A stretch of 64,000 bases of DNA from Duganella zoogloeoides (lineage in GTDB: Bacteria > Pseudomonadota > Gammaproteobacteria > Burkholderiales > Burkholderiaceae_D): positions 1,240,001-1,304,000 of the forward strand of contig NZ_CP140152.1 in the NCBI RefSeq assembly GCF_034479515.1, in the 5' to 3' direction. Both the position numbers and the translations under genes were made by a program. The notes beneath the pieces were generated by a model that was not told the DNA's origin, made no database searches, and worked only from the letters and a program-made list of their open reading frames with translations. Positions within the stretch are counted from its first letter, which is position 1; each line of letters opens with the position of its first letter. Below, one piece after another: positions 24,005 to 34,202 of this stretch.

Positions 24005-24799
24005 TTATGCGGCGGCGCGCACGCCGTGCAGCGCCGCCAGGATCTCGAGCCGCAGCGCGCTGATCGCCTGCGTATCGGCCAGCCGCGGACGCGGCAGATC
24101 GACCTGCCATTCGTGCATGATGCGCCCCGGCTGGCCGCCCATCAGGACGATGCGGTCGGCCACCAGGATCGCTTCGTCGATATCGTGCGTGACCAGCAGC
24201 ACGGCGCTGTGCCAGCGGTGCACCACGTCGACCAGCAGCGTCTGCATCTCGGCGCGGGTAATCGCGTCGAGCGCGGAAAACGGTTCGTCGGCAAACAGCA
24301 GCGCCGGCTGGCGCGCCAGTGCGCGGGCCAGCGCCACGCGCTGCGCCATGCCGCCCGACAGCGCGGCGGGATACCGGCGCTCGCTGCCGGCCAGGCCCAC
24401 GGCTTCGATGGCGGCCTGCACGCGCTGGTCATGTTCGGCGCGCGCGATCTTTGGCTGTCGCGAAAAATCGAGGCCGAAGCCCACGTTGGCGGTGACGTTC
24501 AGCCACGGCAGCAGGCTCGCTTGCTGGAACACCAGCGCACTGCGCGGGCTCGGTGCGGTCAATGGTGCATCGAGGAAGGTCAGGGTGCCGCTGGACGGCG
24601 CCTGCAAGCCGGCCAGCACCCGCAGCAGCGTCGATTTGCCGCAGCCGCTGCCGCCCAGCAGGGCGACGATTTCGCGCGTGCGCACGCCAATGTCGATGTG
24701 CTCGAACGTGGGCGCGGCGCCGGCATAGGCAAAGCCCAGGCCCTGACCTTGCAAGGCCCAGCCATCGGCCACGTCCACCCTGGCGTTGAGGATGCTCAT
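24005..24799 (-). CDS. ABC transporter ATP-binding protein, SsuB/TauB/NrtD type
   Basis: A 264-residue cytosolic ATPase. Walker A is GGSGCGKST (49-57), the signature is LSGGMAQRVALARAL, Walker B is ALLFADEPFSALD, and the H-loop is VTHDIDEA. It energises uptake with the permease and binding protein that follow. Its start overlaps the stop of the acyl-CoA-dehydrogenase-like gene by 4 bases (ATGA), so the two are translationally coupled, linking the enzyme to the transported compound. Confidence 0.93.
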   Translation of the reverse strand: MSILNARVDVADGWALQGQGLGFAYAGAAPTFEHIDIGVRTREIVALLGGSGCGKSTLLRVLAGLQAPSSGTLTFLDAPLTAPSPRSALVFQQASLLPWLNVTANVGFGLDFSRQPKIARAEHDQRVQAAIEAVGLAGSERRYPAALSGGMAQRVALARALARQPALLFADEPFSALDAITRAEMQTLLVDVVHRWHSAVLLVTHDIDEAILVADRIVLMGGQPGRIMHEWQVDLPRPRLADTQAISALRLEILAALHGVRAAA

Positions 24800-25863
24800 C
24801 GATTGCCGCCCGCGTGCTTGGCCAGCGCCGCCTGCAACTGCGTAATGCTCGGCGTGATCACGGGGATAAAGGCCGATTCGCGCAGGCGCCGGGCAAAGCC
24901 GTCCTGCTGCGCTTCCAGGTAGGCATGGCCGCCCTTGGCGTGCAGCTCCAGCGTGACGGCGTCGCGCACGATGCCGGCGATGCCGATGCGCAGCTTGAAC
25001 ATGGCTGGCGCCTCGGCCACGAAGCGGCCGCTGGCCACGCCGTCAAGCAGTTGCGCCGTGTGCTGCGCCAGCGCCTCGCGCGCGGCGCCGATGTCGTCGG
25101 CCAGCTGGCCGCGCCCGGTGGCGGCGCCTGCAGCCTTGGCTGCTGCGTCCAGGCTGGCCTGCGCCAGCCCGATCGACATCCCGCACTGCATGCCCAGAAA
25201 AGCAGGCCGCACGCGTGGCAGCCAGCTGGGTGCGTCGGCGCTGATGATGTTCGCAGGCGGCACCGCCACCTGTTCGATGCGCACGGCGGCAGTGTGGCTG
25301 CCGCGCAGGGCGATCAGTTGCAGGTTGTCGCTGCGGTGCACGCCGGCCGCGCTGCTCTCGAACATGACGATTGCCGGCGGCGCAGCGGTGACCGGGGCGA
25401 CGGCCGCCGCGGCGACGAAGCGCTGCGGGCGCAGGTTGGTGATCCAGGCCAGCTTGCCGTCGAGGTTCCAGCCGTCGCCGTCGGGCACGGCGTTGATTTG
25501 CAGCGGCTCCATCCCGGACAGGAATTTCATCGCGTTCGACAGGCCGGTGGCGCCGGCCAGCGTGCCATCGAGCAGGTCGGGCAGCAGCCGCTCGCGCAGC
25601 GCCGCATTGGGGCTTTGCAGCAGGTATTCGATGAAGCTGCGCTGGCCCCAATATACAAAGGCCGCCGTCAGCGAATGGCGGGCGATGTCGGCGATGCCGA
25701 GGATGGCGTCGCGCACGTCGCCGCCGGCGCCGTTCATTGCCACCGGCACGCCGGCCCTGAAGCAGCCATGCGCGGCCAGCGCCGGCATCACTTCATCGGC
25801 CAGCGATTCGGATTGGTCGAGCGTGTCCGCGTAACGCGCCAGCCAGTCGTGGAGCGCTGCCAT
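24796..25863 (-). CDS. acyl-CoA dehydrogenase family flavoprotein
   Basis: A 355-residue protein of the acyl-CoA dehydrogenase fold, shorter than the usual 380-400. Family features include ATGLSNAMKF (flavin-side loop), DGWNLDGKLAWITNLRPQRFVAAAAV (beta-domain) and the C-terminal helical KGGHAYLEAQQDGFARRLRE segment. It may be a flavin-dependent monooxygenase-like member (SfnB/DszC-like groups occur next to sulfur transporters) rather than a beta-oxidation enzyme, since it sits with an SsuABC-type transporter. The start at 25863 (MAALHDWL) lies 2 bases after the AhpD-like gene and is preferred to an in-frame upstream ATG inside that gene. Confidence 0.8.
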   Translation of the reverse strand: MAALHDWLARYADTLDQSESLADEVMPALAAHGCFRAGVPVAMNGAGGDVRDAILGIADIARHSLTAAFVYWGQRSFIEYLLQSPNAALRERLLPDLLDGTLAGATGLSNAMKFLSGMEPLQINAVPDGDGWNLDGKLAWITNLRPQRFVAAAAVAPVTAAPPAIVMFESSAAGVHRSDNLQLIALRGSHTAAVRIEQVAVPPANIISADAPSWLPRVRPAFLGMQCGMSIGLAQASLDAAAKAAGAATGRGQLADDIGAAREALAQHTAQLLDGVASGRFVAEAPAMFKLRIGIAGIVRDAVTLELHAKGGHAYLEAQQDGFARRLRESAFIPVITPSITQLQAALAKHAGGNR

Positions 25864-25865
25864 GC

Positions 25866-26420
25866 TTAAACCGCGCCGGGCAGATAGGGTTGCAGCTGCG
25901 GATTGACCGGCGTGCCGGCCAGGCTGTTGGCGAAGTTGCACAGCGTGGCCAGGCTCACGCCCAGCACCACTTCCAGCGCCTGCTGCTGGTTGTAGCCGGC
26001 GTCGATGAAGGCTTGCAGATCGGCGTCGTCCACGGCGCCACGGCGGGCGATGACTGCGGTGGCGAAGCGCTGCACGGCGTCGAGTTTGGCCACGCCGGTC
26101 GGGACATTGGTTTGCAGGGCGCGCACCACTTCCGGCGCCAGGTTGGCTTTCTTGAGGGCGATGGCCGAGTGGCCGGCGGTGCAGAAGTCGCAGCCGTGGA
26201 TGTTGGCGGCCGTCAGTTGCACGACTTCGCGCTCGTCGAGCGTGAGGCTGGTGCGGGCGTTGATGCCCGAAACAGTCAGGTAGGTTTCCAGCGCCTGCGG
26301 CGCATTGGCCAGAACGCCGATCAGGTTGGGCAGGTAGCCATTGTTGGCGATGGCTTTTTCAACGAAGGGGCGGCTGTCGGCTGGCGCGCTGTCGAGGGTG
26401 TGCAGGATAAGACGGGACAT
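25866..26420 (-). CDS. AhpD-like carboxymuconolactone decarboxylase family protein
   Basis: A 184-residue protein with the AhpD-type active site HGCDFCTAGHS (Cys77, Cys80, His84), as in alkylhydroperoxidase-like proteins of the CMD family. It could act as a peroxidase or thiol oxidoreductase. It is the first structural gene of the operon; the acyl-CoA-dehydrogenase-like gene follows within 2 bases. GGAAAGG lies upstream of the ATG. The AraC-type regulator gene ends 75 bases upstream on the same strand. Confidence 0.85.
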   Translation of the reverse strand: MSRLILHTLDSAPADSRPFVEKAIANNGYLPNLIGVLANAPQALETYLTVSGINARTSLTLDEREVVQLTAANIHGCDFCTAGHSAIALKKANLAPEVVRALQTNVPTGVAKLDAVQRFATAVIARRGAVDDADLQAFIDAGYNQQQALEVVLGVSLATLCNFANSLAGTPVNPQLQPYLPGAV

Positions 26421-26495
26421 GATGACCTTTCCGTGAGGATGAAGCCATATTATCAGCCGGTACGCGCGCGCGCACCATATCCAAACGGCTGGTTT

Positions 26496-27440
26496 TTATG
26501 CTCGAACGTCTCGACCGTGCCGGCGGTAAGCGCCCGGCTGCTCGCCCACCACGCGCTTGAAGGCGCGCGTGAACGCCGCATACGACTGGTAGCCCACGTG
26601 GCCGGCCGCCTGCTCGACCGAGTCGCCGGCGCCGAGGCGCTGGCTGGCCAGCCGCATGCGCAGGCGCAGCAGGAATTGCGCTGGCGGGATGCCGCCAGCC
26701 TCGGTGAAGTGCTTGCAAAAAGCCGCGCGCGACATGTTTGCTGCCTGCGCCATGCGCGCGATGCTCCAGTCGTCGCCGGGGCTGGCCAGCATGCGGTCGA
26801 GCAGGGCCATGAATTCGCCACGCTGGGCCAGGGCCAGGATGCCGGCCCCCAGCGTTTCCTGGCGTGCGGCGTGGCGGATCAGGTAAAAGAACAGCAGTTC
26901 CACCAGGCGCGCGATCAGCGGGGAAGGGCGTTCCGGATCGCCCGCTTCGGCCAGGATCAGGTCGAACAGCGCAGCCGTATGCGCCAGCGACGGCTCGTCG
27001 CTGCGGCACACCAGGACATCGGGGAACGAACCGATCACCAGCGGTCCGAGCGCGCCGCTGAAACTGAAAAAGCCGCACGCGAGGCCGGCATTGGCGGTGT
27101 CTGTCGGTGCGGCCGGCACCGACAGCGTTTGCATCGGCTGGCGCGCGAGCGGGGCGGCAGGATCTGGCGATGGACTGAGGAAGTGCGATACATCGCGCGT
27201 GAGAAACACGCCGTCGCGCGCGCGCAGGTGGATGGGCGCCTCGCCGGCAATGTGCAGGTAGCAGTCGCCCGCCAGCACCAGGTGGAAGCTGGCCAGTGCA
27301 CGGCCGGCAGTGGACGCGCGCCACGGACCGCAATACCGGCCCACGTGCAGGGCGGCGGCATCGAGTTCGATGCTGTTCAACAGCCACTGGGCCAGCTTAT
27401 CGGAGAAGGCAACGGAGGAGGCGGGGGTCATGCCCGCCAT
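26496..27440 (-). CDS. AraC-family regulator with N-terminal cupin
   Basis: A 314-residue transcription factor. The N-terminal half resembles the cupin domain of AraC regulators (WRASTAGRALASFHLVLAGDCYL, LRARDGVFLTRDVSHFL). The C-terminal half has two helix-turn-helix units: DDWSIARMAQAANMSRAAFCKHFTEAGG and SVEQAAGHVGYQSYAAFTRAFKRVVGEQPGAYRR. It lies directly upstream of and co-directional with the AhpD/dehydrogenase/ABC operon and is the probable local regulator. An alternative start is the methionine at residue 4. Confidence 0.88.
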   Translation of the reverse strand: MAGMTPASSVAFSDKLAQWLLNSIELDAAALHVGRYCGPWRASTAGRALASFHLVLAGDCYLHIAGEAPIHLRARDGVFLTRDVSHFLSPSPDPAAPLARQPMQTLSVPAAPTDTANAGLACGFFSFSGALGPLVIGSFPDVLVCRSDEPSLAHTAALFDLILAEAGDPERPSPLIARLVELLFFYLIRHAARQETLGAGILALAQRGEFMALLDRMLASPGDDWSIARMAQAANMSRAAFCKHFTEAGGIPPAQFLLRLRMRLASQRLGAGDSVEQAAGHVGYQSYAAFTRAFKRVVGEQPGAYRRHGRDVRA

Positions 27441-27563
27441 TGTAGGGCGTGCGGCGCGCCGGGGTTGGAATGATTCGTTATATGGTTATGCGGCGCGCGC
27501 ATTGTCCACGTCCAACGGTTGTCGCCTCCCGATGGCGTAGCCCGGGCGGCTGGCGAGACAGGG

Positions 27564-27569
27564 TATAAT
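27564..27569 (+). promoter_or_regulatory. -10 box for slyD
   Basis: TATAAT matches the sigma-70 -10 consensus exactly, 30 bases before the slyD start. No convincing -35 hexamer is seen at the right distance. Confidence 0.45.
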
Positions 27570-27599
27570 TTGGGGGCTAATAACTGAAAGGAATTCCAA

Positions 27600-28142
27600 A
27601 TGAAGATTGCCAAGAACACGGTCGTGACTGTGAATTACAAACTGTCCGATGCCCAGGACAATCTGATCGAAGACGGCCGCCAGCCGATGGTTTACCTGCA
27701 CGGCGGTTACGAGAACACGCTGCCTAAAATCGAGGAAGAACTCGACGGCAAGGAAGTCGGCTACTCCTCCATCATCCAGATCGAACCGGAAGACGCGTTC
27801 GGCGAGTACGACGCCGCCCTGGTCAAGGTCGAGCCACGCAATCGCCTGCCGGAGCCACTGGAAGTCGGCATGCAATTCGAAGGCACGCCCGATAGCGACA
27901 GCGACGACGAAGCACTGATCTTCACCGTCACCGACATCGCCGACGACAAGGTCGTCCTGGACGGCAACCACCCGCTGGCCGGCATGGCCCTGCGCTTCTC
28001 GCTGGAAGTGGCGGAAGTGCGCGAAGCGACCGAAGAAGAAATCGCCCACGGCCACGTGCACGGCGCCCATGGCCATCACCACGGTCATGACGATGATGAA
28101 GGCGAAGAAGGCGATCACGTTGCGATCCACCCGATTCACTAA
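27600..28142 (+). CDS. slyD: FKBP-type peptidyl-prolyl isomerase SlyD
   Basis: A 180-residue cytosolic isomerase/chaperone. The FKBP part (MKIAKNTVVTVNYKL at the start; GMALRFSLEVAEVREATEEEI at its end) encloses the insert-in-flap domain (IIQIEPEDAFGEYD...NRLPEPLEVG). The C-terminal tail is rich in His and acidic residues (HGHVHGAHGHHHGHDDDEGEEGDH split over residues about 150-173), as in SlyD proteins that bind nickel and help hydrogenase maturation. AAAGGAA lies upstream of the ATG. Confidence 0.95.
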   Translation: MKIAKNTVVTVNYKLSDAQDNLIEDGRQPMVYLHGGYENTLPKIEEELDGKEVGYSSIIQIEPEDAFGEYDAALVKVEPRNRLPEPLEVGMQFEGTPDSDSDDEALIFTVTDIADDKVVLDGNHPLAGMALRFSLEVAEVREATEEEIAHGHVHGAHGHHHGHDDDEGEEGDHVAIHPIH

Positions 28143-28193
28143 CGGGCACTGGTTAAACCTACTGCGCGTCCCGCTATCGCCTCTGCGTTGCTC

Positions 28194-28211
28194 AGCGTAC
28201 CTCGGTACGCT
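28194..28211. repeat. REP-like palindromic intergenic hairpin
   Basis: AGCGTACCTCGGTACGCT forms a perfect 8-bp stem with a two-base loop, inside a GC-rich stretch (about 28160-28250) that codes for nothing recognisable. It resembles dispersed palindromic elements common in Burkholderiales genomes, but this window has only one full copy, so dispersal is not shown here. It may also end slyD or the convergent gene's transcript. Confidence 0.5.
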
Positions 28212-28268
28212 TGCGCTACTCGAGACGATATCGGGCCGCTCGCTACGGTTTTCCGAGCACCCGAATGA

Positions 28269-29297
28269 TTAGGGTGTCGCTTCTGCGGCGCCCTTGATCA
28301 TGAACAGCGTGGCGCTTGCGGGCGCCACGCGTACCTCGGTCCAGTCGGCGGCCAGGTTCAGATGTCCCACGTTGTCCTGCCAGTGGATCGACGGCTCCTT
28401 CTCTGCCGCCTGCACCACCTGGGTATCGACCAGCAGCACCTTCCCCTTGAACTTTGAAGCCAGCGTCTTGATCTGCTTGCGCGGCTCGGCAAAGCCATCG
28501 CGTTTCGACTCGAAGCGTGCCAGCAGCGAAAAGCCCGGTTCTGCTTCCAGTCCCACGTCGCCATCCGAAAACAGCACCAATCCTTCCATTTGCTGCCGCA
28601 CGGCCAGGTTGAACAGCCGGTGCAGCCAGGCGCGGTTGGCTACCAGCCGGTCTTCGTATTCGCTGTTGCGTCCCGCTTCGGCGCGGTAGTGGTTGTTATT
28701 GGCGGGGAGGTTGATGGTGGCGAACAGCACCTTGCCCACCTGCCAGTGGGCGTTTTCCGCGTAGCTGCGGAACTTGGCGCTGCTCGACAGCCGCGTGACG
28801 GGCAGCCGCTTGGCGCCCAGCGTTTCGCTGTCGCGGTAGAACAGTTCGCGCAGGCGGTTGAGGCGGTCGATGGCGTTCGAGCGGCCGGCGGAATTGAGGC
28901 ACCCGCTCCAGTCGCTGCCGGCCAGCGACACCACCATCGGCACGCTCGAGGCATTTAGCAGGGCGTGGCGCCCGGCATACAGCTTGTCGCTGCAAGGCTC
29001 TGAACCAGCTTTGACACCGGTGGCCACCACGAACGCCGGATTGCCTTGCGTGGCGCCGGCAATCGCCCGCTTGAGCACCGTTTCGTCGGCGCCGGTCTTG
29101 AACGAGTGGCCGATCACGCCGAACTGGAAGCCGCCTGCCCTGGATCCGGCCTTTGATTCGATCTTCGACTCGGCCTTGCTTTCGGCATGGACGGGCGCCA
29201 GCCACAAGGCGCAGGCAGCGAACGACAGCGCCAGTCCGGTGCGCGCAAGACGGACCCGGGCCACCATTCGCACCGCTGCGCGCGCGGCGTGCGTCAT
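28269..29297 (-). CDS. secreted protein of unknown function coupled to mutS
   Basis: A 342-residue protein with a signal peptide (ending about PVHAE at residue 39) and then a short [18 protein letters not shown] repeat. The body begins [10 protein letters not shown], which recalls the first strand of calcineurin-like phosphoesterases, and later has FSDGDVGLE, but the metal-binding motifs (DxH, GD, GNHD) are not intact. So it may be a degenerate member, or unrelated. Its ATG overlaps the mutS stop by 4 bases (ATGA), so translation is coupled. I know no functional link to mismatch repair. Confidence 0.7.
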   Translation of the reverse strand: MTHAARAAVRMVARVRLARTGLALSFAACALWLAPVHAESKAESKIESKAGSRAGGFQFGVIGHSFKTGADETVLKRAIAGATQGNPAFVVATGVKAGSEPCSDKLYAGRHALLNASSVPMVVSLAGSDWSGCLNSAGRSNAIDRLNRLRELFYRDSETLGAKRLPVTRLSSSAKFRSYAENAHWQVGKVLFATINLPANNNHYRAEAGRNSEYEDRLVANRAWLHRLFNLAVRQQMEGLVLFSDGDVGLEAEPGFSLLARFESKRDGFAEPRKQIKTLASKFKGKVLLVDTQVVQAAEKEPSIHWQDNVGHLNLAADWTEVRVAPASATLFMIKGAAEATP

Positions 29298-31972
29298 GCC
29301 TGCGCCGTCTCCGTCAGGCGCTTGAGCTGGTACAACTGATCGAGCGCTTCGCGCGGGGTCAGCGCATCGGGATCGAGATCGTCGAGCGCATCGAGCAGCT
29401 CGCGCAGCGCCGGCGATTCCGCACCAGCGGCAGGCGCTTCCACCGCATCGTCGTTGGCGTCGATGGTGGGGGCGGCAAACAGGTCCAGTTGCGGCGTGGC
29501 GTCGAGCGCCTGGGCTTCCAGGCGCGCCAGGTGCTTGCGCGCGGCCTTGATCACGGGCTGTGGCACGCCGGCCAGCTGCGCGACCTGCAAGCCATAGCTT
29601 TGCGAGGCCGGGCCGTCCTGCACCGCGTGCAGGAACACGATGCTGTCCTTGTGCTCCACGGCCGACAGGTGGACGTTGGCGGCGGTAGGGTGGTTGTCGG
29701 GCAGCTGCGTCAGCTCGAAATAGTGGGTGGCGAACAGCGTGAAGCTGCGGCTGGTGTCGATCAGGTGGCGGGCGATGGCCCACGCCAGCGCCAGGCCGTC
29801 GAAGGTGGACGTACCACGGCCGATTTCATCCATCAGCACCAGCGAATTGGCGGTGGCGCCGTTGAGGATCGCCGCCGCTTCGGTCATCTCGACCATGAAG
29901 GTGGACCGGCCGCCGGCCAGGTCGTCGGTGGCGCCGATGCGGGTGAAGATGCGGTCGATCGGGCCGATGGCCGCGCTGGCTGCCGGTACATAGCTGCCCA
30001 CGTAGGCCAGCAGCACGATCAGCGCCACCTGGCGCATGAAGGTCGATTTACCACCCATGTTCGGACCCGTGATCAACAGCAGGCGGCGCTCATCCACGAA
30101 GCGGCAATCGTTGGCGATGAAGCGTTCGATCTGGTTTTCCACCACCGGGTGGCGGCCTTCGACGATGTTCACGCAGCTGGTGTCCACCAGCTGCGGCGCG
30201 CACCAGTTATGGCGCAAGGCGTGATCGGTGAGCGACACCAGTACGTCCAGCTGCGCCAGCGCCCTGGCAATTGTTTGCAGCTCGCCGATGAAAGGCGCCA
30301 GGTCGCCCAGCAGCACGTCGTACAGCATCTTCTCGCGCGCCAGCGCGCGGTCTTGCGCGGACAGCGCCTTGTCTTCGAAGGCCTTGAGTTCCGGCGTGAT
30401 GTAGCGTTCGCAGTTTTTCAGGGTCTGGCGGCGGCGGTAATCGTCGGGCACCTTGGTGGCCTGGCCGTTGGTCACTTCGATATAGAAGCCGTGGACCTTG
30501 TTGTACTCCACGCGCAGGTTGGCGATGCCGGTGCGGGCGCGCTCGCGCGTCTCCAGGTCCACCAGGAACTGGCCGGCGTTTTCCGACAGCGCGCGCAGTT
30601 CATCGAGTTCGGCGTCGAAGCCGCGCGCGAATACGCCGCCGTCGCGCACCATGGCCGCCGGTTCCAGCGCCACGGCGCGGTGCAGCAGGTCGAGGCAGGC
30701 TTCGGGCGTGGCGGTGTCGCGGTGGATCGCGGCCAGCAGGCCGCCGTCGGTCAAGGCGCGCTGCATCGCATGGCGCAGCGCAGGTAATTGTTTGAGGCCG
30801 TCGCGCAGGCTGGCCAGGTCGCGCGGACGCGCGGACAGCAGCGCGATGCGCGTGGTGATGCGTTCGATGTCGGGCACCTGCGCCAGCGTGTGCGACAGCG
30901 CACCCGTCACATCGGACTGGCCCAGCGCGGCGATTGCGGCATGGCGCGAACGGGCGATGCCCTGGTCGCGGCGCGCGTGGTGCAGCCAGTGGCGCAGCAG
31001 GCGCGAGCCCATCGACGTGCGGCAGTGATCGAGCAGCGAGAACAGGGTAGGGGATTCCTGGCCGCGGATGGTCTCGGTCAGCTCCAGGTTGCGGCGAGTG
31101 GCGGCGTCCAGCCCGATGAATTCATTTTCGGTCTCGGTAGTGAGCGTGCGCACGTGCTGCAGACCGCGGCCTTGCGTCGATTGCGCGTAGCGCAACAGCG
31201 CGCCGGCGGCGCCGAAGGCCGCGCCAAGATTGTCGGCGCCGAAACCGGTGAGGGTGGCTACGCTCAATTGGTCGAGCAGCGACTTGTGGCCGCTCACCAC
31301 GTCGAAATGCCAGTCCGGCACGCGATTGACGTGACACGTCAGCGCCTCCTCGAACAGGTCGGCGTTATCGCCGCGCAGCACCTCGGCCGGCGCGATGCGC
31401 TCGAGCTCTTGCAGCATGCGCGTGTTGACGGTAGCGACATCGCCCGAGAACTCCATCAGCCGCAGTGCGCCGCTGGCCAGCGACAGCCACGCCAGGCCGG
31501 CCGTGGCTACCTTGCGCTGGGTGATGATGCACATCGCCAGCAACGGCCGCTCGGCCTTTTCCGGCAGCAGGTCGGCGTCGGTCAAGGTGCCCGGCGTGAC
31601 CACGCGCATCACCTTGCGCTCGACCGGTCCCTTGCTGGTGGCCGGATCGCCGATCTGCTCGCAGATCGCGCACGACTCGCCTATCTTGACCAGCTTGGCC
31701 AGGTAGCCTTCGAGCGAATGGAACGGCACGCCGCACATCTTGATCGGTTGTCCACCCGACGAGCCGCGCGCCGTCAGCGTAATGCCCAAGATGCGCGCCG
31801 CCTTTTCCGCATCCTCGTGGAACAGCTCGTAGAAATCGCCCATGCGATAGAACACCAGCATGTCGGGATGCTGTTCCTTGATGCCCATGTATTGGGCCAT
31901 CATCGGCGTGATTTTCTCGGCAGGACTTTTCTTGGCGGCGGCAGCGTTGATTTCGGTGGGGACGGTGGTCAT
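29294..31972 (-). CDS. mutS: DNA mismatch repair protein MutS
   Basis: An 892-residue mismatch-recognition ATPase. The mismatch-binding motif is [11 protein letters not shown] (with the conserved Phe and Glu) near residue 40. The connector and core domains follow. Walker A is [13 protein letters not shown], Walker B is [22 protein letters not shown], and ATHYFELT lies after it. A C-terminal dimerisation tail follows. The start at 31972 (MTTVPTEIN) is chosen because it is about 20 residues before the conserved domain I start ([18 protein letters not shown]); an upstream in-frame ATG would add an unrelated leader. Confidence 0.97.
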   Translation of the reverse strand: MTTVPTEINAAAAKKSPAEKITPMMAQYMGIKEQHPDMLVFYRMGDFYELFHEDAEKAARILGITLTARGSSGGQPIKMCGVPFHSLEGYLAKLVKIGESCAICEQIGDPATSKGPVERKVMRVVTPGTLTDADLLPEKAERPLLAMCIITQRKVATAGLAWLSLASGALRLMEFSGDVATVNTRMLQELERIAPAEVLRGDNADLFEEALTCHVNRVPDWHFDVVSGHKSLLDQLSVATLTGFGADNLGAAFGAAGALLRYAQSTQGRGLQHVRTLTTETENEFIGLDAATRRNLELTETIRGQESPTLFSLLDHCRTSMGSRLLRHWLHHARRDQGIARSRHAAIAALGQSDVTGALSHTLAQVPDIERITTRIALLSARPRDLASLRDGLKQLPALRHAMQRALTDGGLLAAIHRDTATPEACLDLLHRAVALEPAAMVRDGGVFARGFDAELDELRALSENAGQFLVDLETRERARTGIANLRVEYNKVHGFYIEVTNGQATKVPDDYRRRQTLKNCERYITPELKAFEDKALSAQDRALAREKMLYDVLLGDLAPFIGELQTIARALAQLDVLVSLTDHALRHNWCAPQLVDTSCVNIVEGRHPVVENQIERFIANDCRFVDERRLLLITGPNMGGKSTFMRQVALIVLLAYVGSYVPAASAAIGPIDRIFTRIGATDDLAGGRSTFMVEMTEAAAILNGATANSLVLMDEIGRGTSTFDGLALAWAIARHLIDTSRSFTLFATHYFELTQLPDNHPTAANVHLSAVEHKDSIVFLHAVQDGPASQSYGLQVAQLAGVPQPVIKAARKHLARLEAQALDATPQLDLFAAPTIDANDDAVEAPAAGAESPALRELLDALDDLDPDALTPREALDQLYQLKRLTETAQA

Positions 31973-32087
31973 TGTTTCGTTTTCGGTGGTACGGTGGGGC
32001 GGATGTGCTGGTTTTGCGAAGGGGAGTGTCTCTCGCGTATGACTTGGCATTCTACCGCGTTCTGCGGGTGCTCCCAAGTTGCCGCAC

Positions 32088-32160
32088 TTAAACGATGAGC
32101 GTCTGGCCGGATACCTCCCAAATGGCGGTTCCCGGCTGGCGCGTGCGGTACATCGTTTAA
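32088..32160. repeat. inverted repeat TTAAACGATG ... CATCGTTTAA
   Basis: TTAAACGATG (32088-32097) and its exact complement CATCGTTTAA (32151-32160) are separated by 53 bases, between the mutS start and the terminator of the next gene. CCGCAC/GTGCGG occurs as a second, crossed pair just beside the arms. It could be an operator pair or a remnant of a mobile element end. Confidence 0.4.
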
Positions 32161-32165
32161 AAAGA

Positions 32166-32191
32166 AAAAGCCCGCAGCTATGCGGGCTTTT
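32166..32191 (-). terminator. terminator of the LTA-synthase-like operon
   Basis: AAAAGCCCGCA/TGCGGGCTTTT with loop GCTA; on the minus strand it is followed by TTTTTCTTTTT. It ends the transcript of the gene whose stop is at 32211. Confidence 0.85.
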
Positions 32192-32210
32192 GGTTAGCGG
32201 TACTGGCGTG

Positions 32211-34202
32211 TTACTTCGCCAACTTATAGCGCTGCTCCCGATACAAGATCGACGGCAAAATCACGTGCGACATGGCCTGGTCCACCTTGGCCGGGTCCGG
32301 CGCCTTGGTTTGCGGCGTCATCACGCCGGTGCCGAAGTCGTAGGCGCCCAGCAAGGGTTCCTGGCCCGGGCGCAGGATGGTGGCGGAGGTGTCGTCGAGC
32401 CAGGCGAAGTAATTGTCGAACTGGATCAGGGCGCGGCCCGGGGTGTCGCTGTCGCGGGCCAGGTCGCGGCCGATCATCGGGTGTTCGCTCGAGACGCCGA
32501 TCAGCGACAACAGCGTGGGCGCCAGGTCCACCTGGCTGGCGATGGTCTTGATGCGCTTCGGTTGCACATCGGCGCCCAGGATCAGGCCGGGGATGTGGAA
32601 CTTCTTGATCGGCACCAGGCTGTCGCCGTACACGCGGTTGTCGTGGTCGGCCACGATCAGGAACACGGTGTCCTTCCAGTACGCCTCTTTTTTCGCCTGC
32701 GCGATGAAGCGGCCCAGCGCGTAGTCGGCGTACATCACCGCGTTGTTGACGGTCTGCTTTTCCGGATCATGCAGCTTGATACGGCCGTCGGGGAACTCGA
32801 AGGGCTCATGGTTCGACGAGGTAAAGATCAGGCTGAAGAACGGCTTGCCGTCGGCGTGCAGGGTCTTCAGGCGTTCGAGCGACTTGTCGAACAGGTCTTC
32901 GTCGGACGCACCCCAGCTGCCTTCGAACACCGGTTTCATTGACTTGCGATCGACCACGCTCTGGAAACCGTTACCGGTGAAGAAGCCGCGCATATTGTCG
33001 AAGTGCGCCTCGCCGCCGTAAACGAATTCGGTGTGGTAGCCCTGCTGACCCAGGCCCAGCGCCAGGGTGTAGAAGTTTTGCTGCGCCAGCGACAGCTTGA
33101 CCACGCTGCGCGCCGGCGTTGGCGCATAACCGGCCACCACGGCCTCGATGCCGCGCACCGAGCGGGTGCCGGTGGCGTACAGCTGCTCGAACCACCAGCC
33201 CTCAGTCTTGAGCTTTTCCAGCTCCGGGGTCACCGGCAGGCCGCCCAGCGATTGCACGAACGTCGCGCCCAGGCTTTCCTCGAGCACGATCACCAGGTTC
33301 AGCGGGCGCTCGCGCTGGACAAACGCGGTCTGCTGGTGCAGCGTGGGCAGCTCGGGATTGGTGAACTGCAGGTCGCGCAGCCACGGCGCGCTTTTCACGG
33401 TGGTGAAGACTTTTTCACGCGGATACTCGCCGTAGATCTCCGACGAATTGGCTTCCTTGCTCATCGAATAGATGGCGTCGAGCACCGACCACGGCGAATT
33501 GATGATGATGGAATTGACCATCGAGTCGCCGGTCAGCGCAAACAGCGCCGGGTTGGCGGGGCGGTGGGCAGTGGTCGAGCGGATCTGCACGAACACCAGC
33601 ACGACCAGCACCGGCCACACGGCCAGCATCTTCCAGGCGCGCCAGGTGGTGACGTTGATCGAGGCCGCCTGGAGCAGCTTGTAGATGCCGATGGTGAAAG
33701 CGATGGTGGCCAGTACGCCCAGCACCAGCGCGATGCGGAAGCCGTTCCACAGCGTGGCGATGACTTCGCTCGGGTACGACAGGTATTCGACGAAGAGCCG
33801 GTTCGGGCGCACATCGAACTGCATGATGAACTGCGGCGTGGACACTTCCATGAAGACGATGAAGATCAGGGCGAAGGTCACCCAGGTCACCGAGACCGCT
33901 TTCCAGATGCGCAGCGTTTTTTGATAGGCCAGCAACGGCGCCAGCAACAGCGGCAGCGCGATGAAATAACCGAGCAAAATCAGGTCGGCGCGCACGCCCT
34001 GCACCAGGATGCGGCCGACGATGCCGGTGGCCGCCACGCGGTCCCACTGCCAGGCGATCAGGCCAAGGCGCGAGAGCGTGAGCAGCGCGGCGCCGAGCAG
34101 CAGCAACTGCACCAGTGCGGCGTAGGGGCCGGCCCAGCGGGTCAGGCGCTCGAGCCGGGCGCCGCTGCGCTGCAGGAAAGTGTCTTCATGCCTTGGCATC
34201 AT
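32211..34202 (-). CDS. LTA-synthase-family phosphoglycerol transferase
   Basis: A 663-residue inner-membrane protein with about five N-terminal membrane segments (residues 27-215) and a C-terminal periplasmic sulfatase-fold domain. Glu309 in VLEES and the catalytic Thr346 in ATGTRS match the metal ligand and nucleophile of LtaS-type enzymes. Further metal residues are expected in VADHD and SSNHEPF. Family members add glycerol phosphate to teichoic acids, or in Gram-negative bacteria to periplasmic glucans or surface glycans (OpgB-like). It overlaps the preceding membrane-protein gene by 4 bases. Confidence 0.9.
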   Translation of the reverse strand: MMPRHEDTFLQRSGARLERLTRWAGPYAALVQLLLLGAALLTLSRLGLIAWQWDRVAATGIVGRILVQGVRADLILLGYFIALPLLLAPLLAYQKTLRIWKAVSVTWVTFALIFIVFMEVSTPQFIMQFDVRPNRLFVEYLSYPSEVIATLWNGFRIALVLGVLATIAFTIGIYKLLQAASINVTTWRAWKMLAVWPVLVVLVFVQIRSTTAHRPANPALFALTGDSMVNSIIINSPWSVLDAIYSMSKEANSSEIYGEYPREKVFTTVKSAPWLRDLQFTNPELPTLHQQTAFVQRERPLNLVIVLEESLGATFVQSLGGLPVTPELEKLKTEGWWFEQLYATGTRSVRGIEAVVAGYAPTPARSVVKLSLAQQNFYTLALGLGQQGYHTEFVYGGEAHFDNMRGFFTGNGFQSVVDRKSMKPVFEGSWGASDEDLFDKSLERLKTLHADGKPFFSLIFTSSNHEPFEFPDGRIKLHDPEKQTVNNAVMYADYALGRFIAQAKKEAYWKDTVFLIVADHDNRVYGDSLVPIKKFHIPGLILGADVQPKRIKTIASQVDLAPTLLSLIGVSSEHPMIGRDLARDSDTPGRALIQFDNYFAWLDDTSATILRPGQEPLLGAYDFGTGVMTPQTKAPDPAKVDQAMSHVILPSILYREQRYKLAK

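Noticed and set aside
22585..24063. Plus-strand open frame of 492 codons
   Set aside because: Shadow of the binding-protein gene, which has clear motifs on the other strand.
29153..30787. Plus-strand open frame of 544 codons
   Set aside because: Antisense to mutS; no motif and biased composition.
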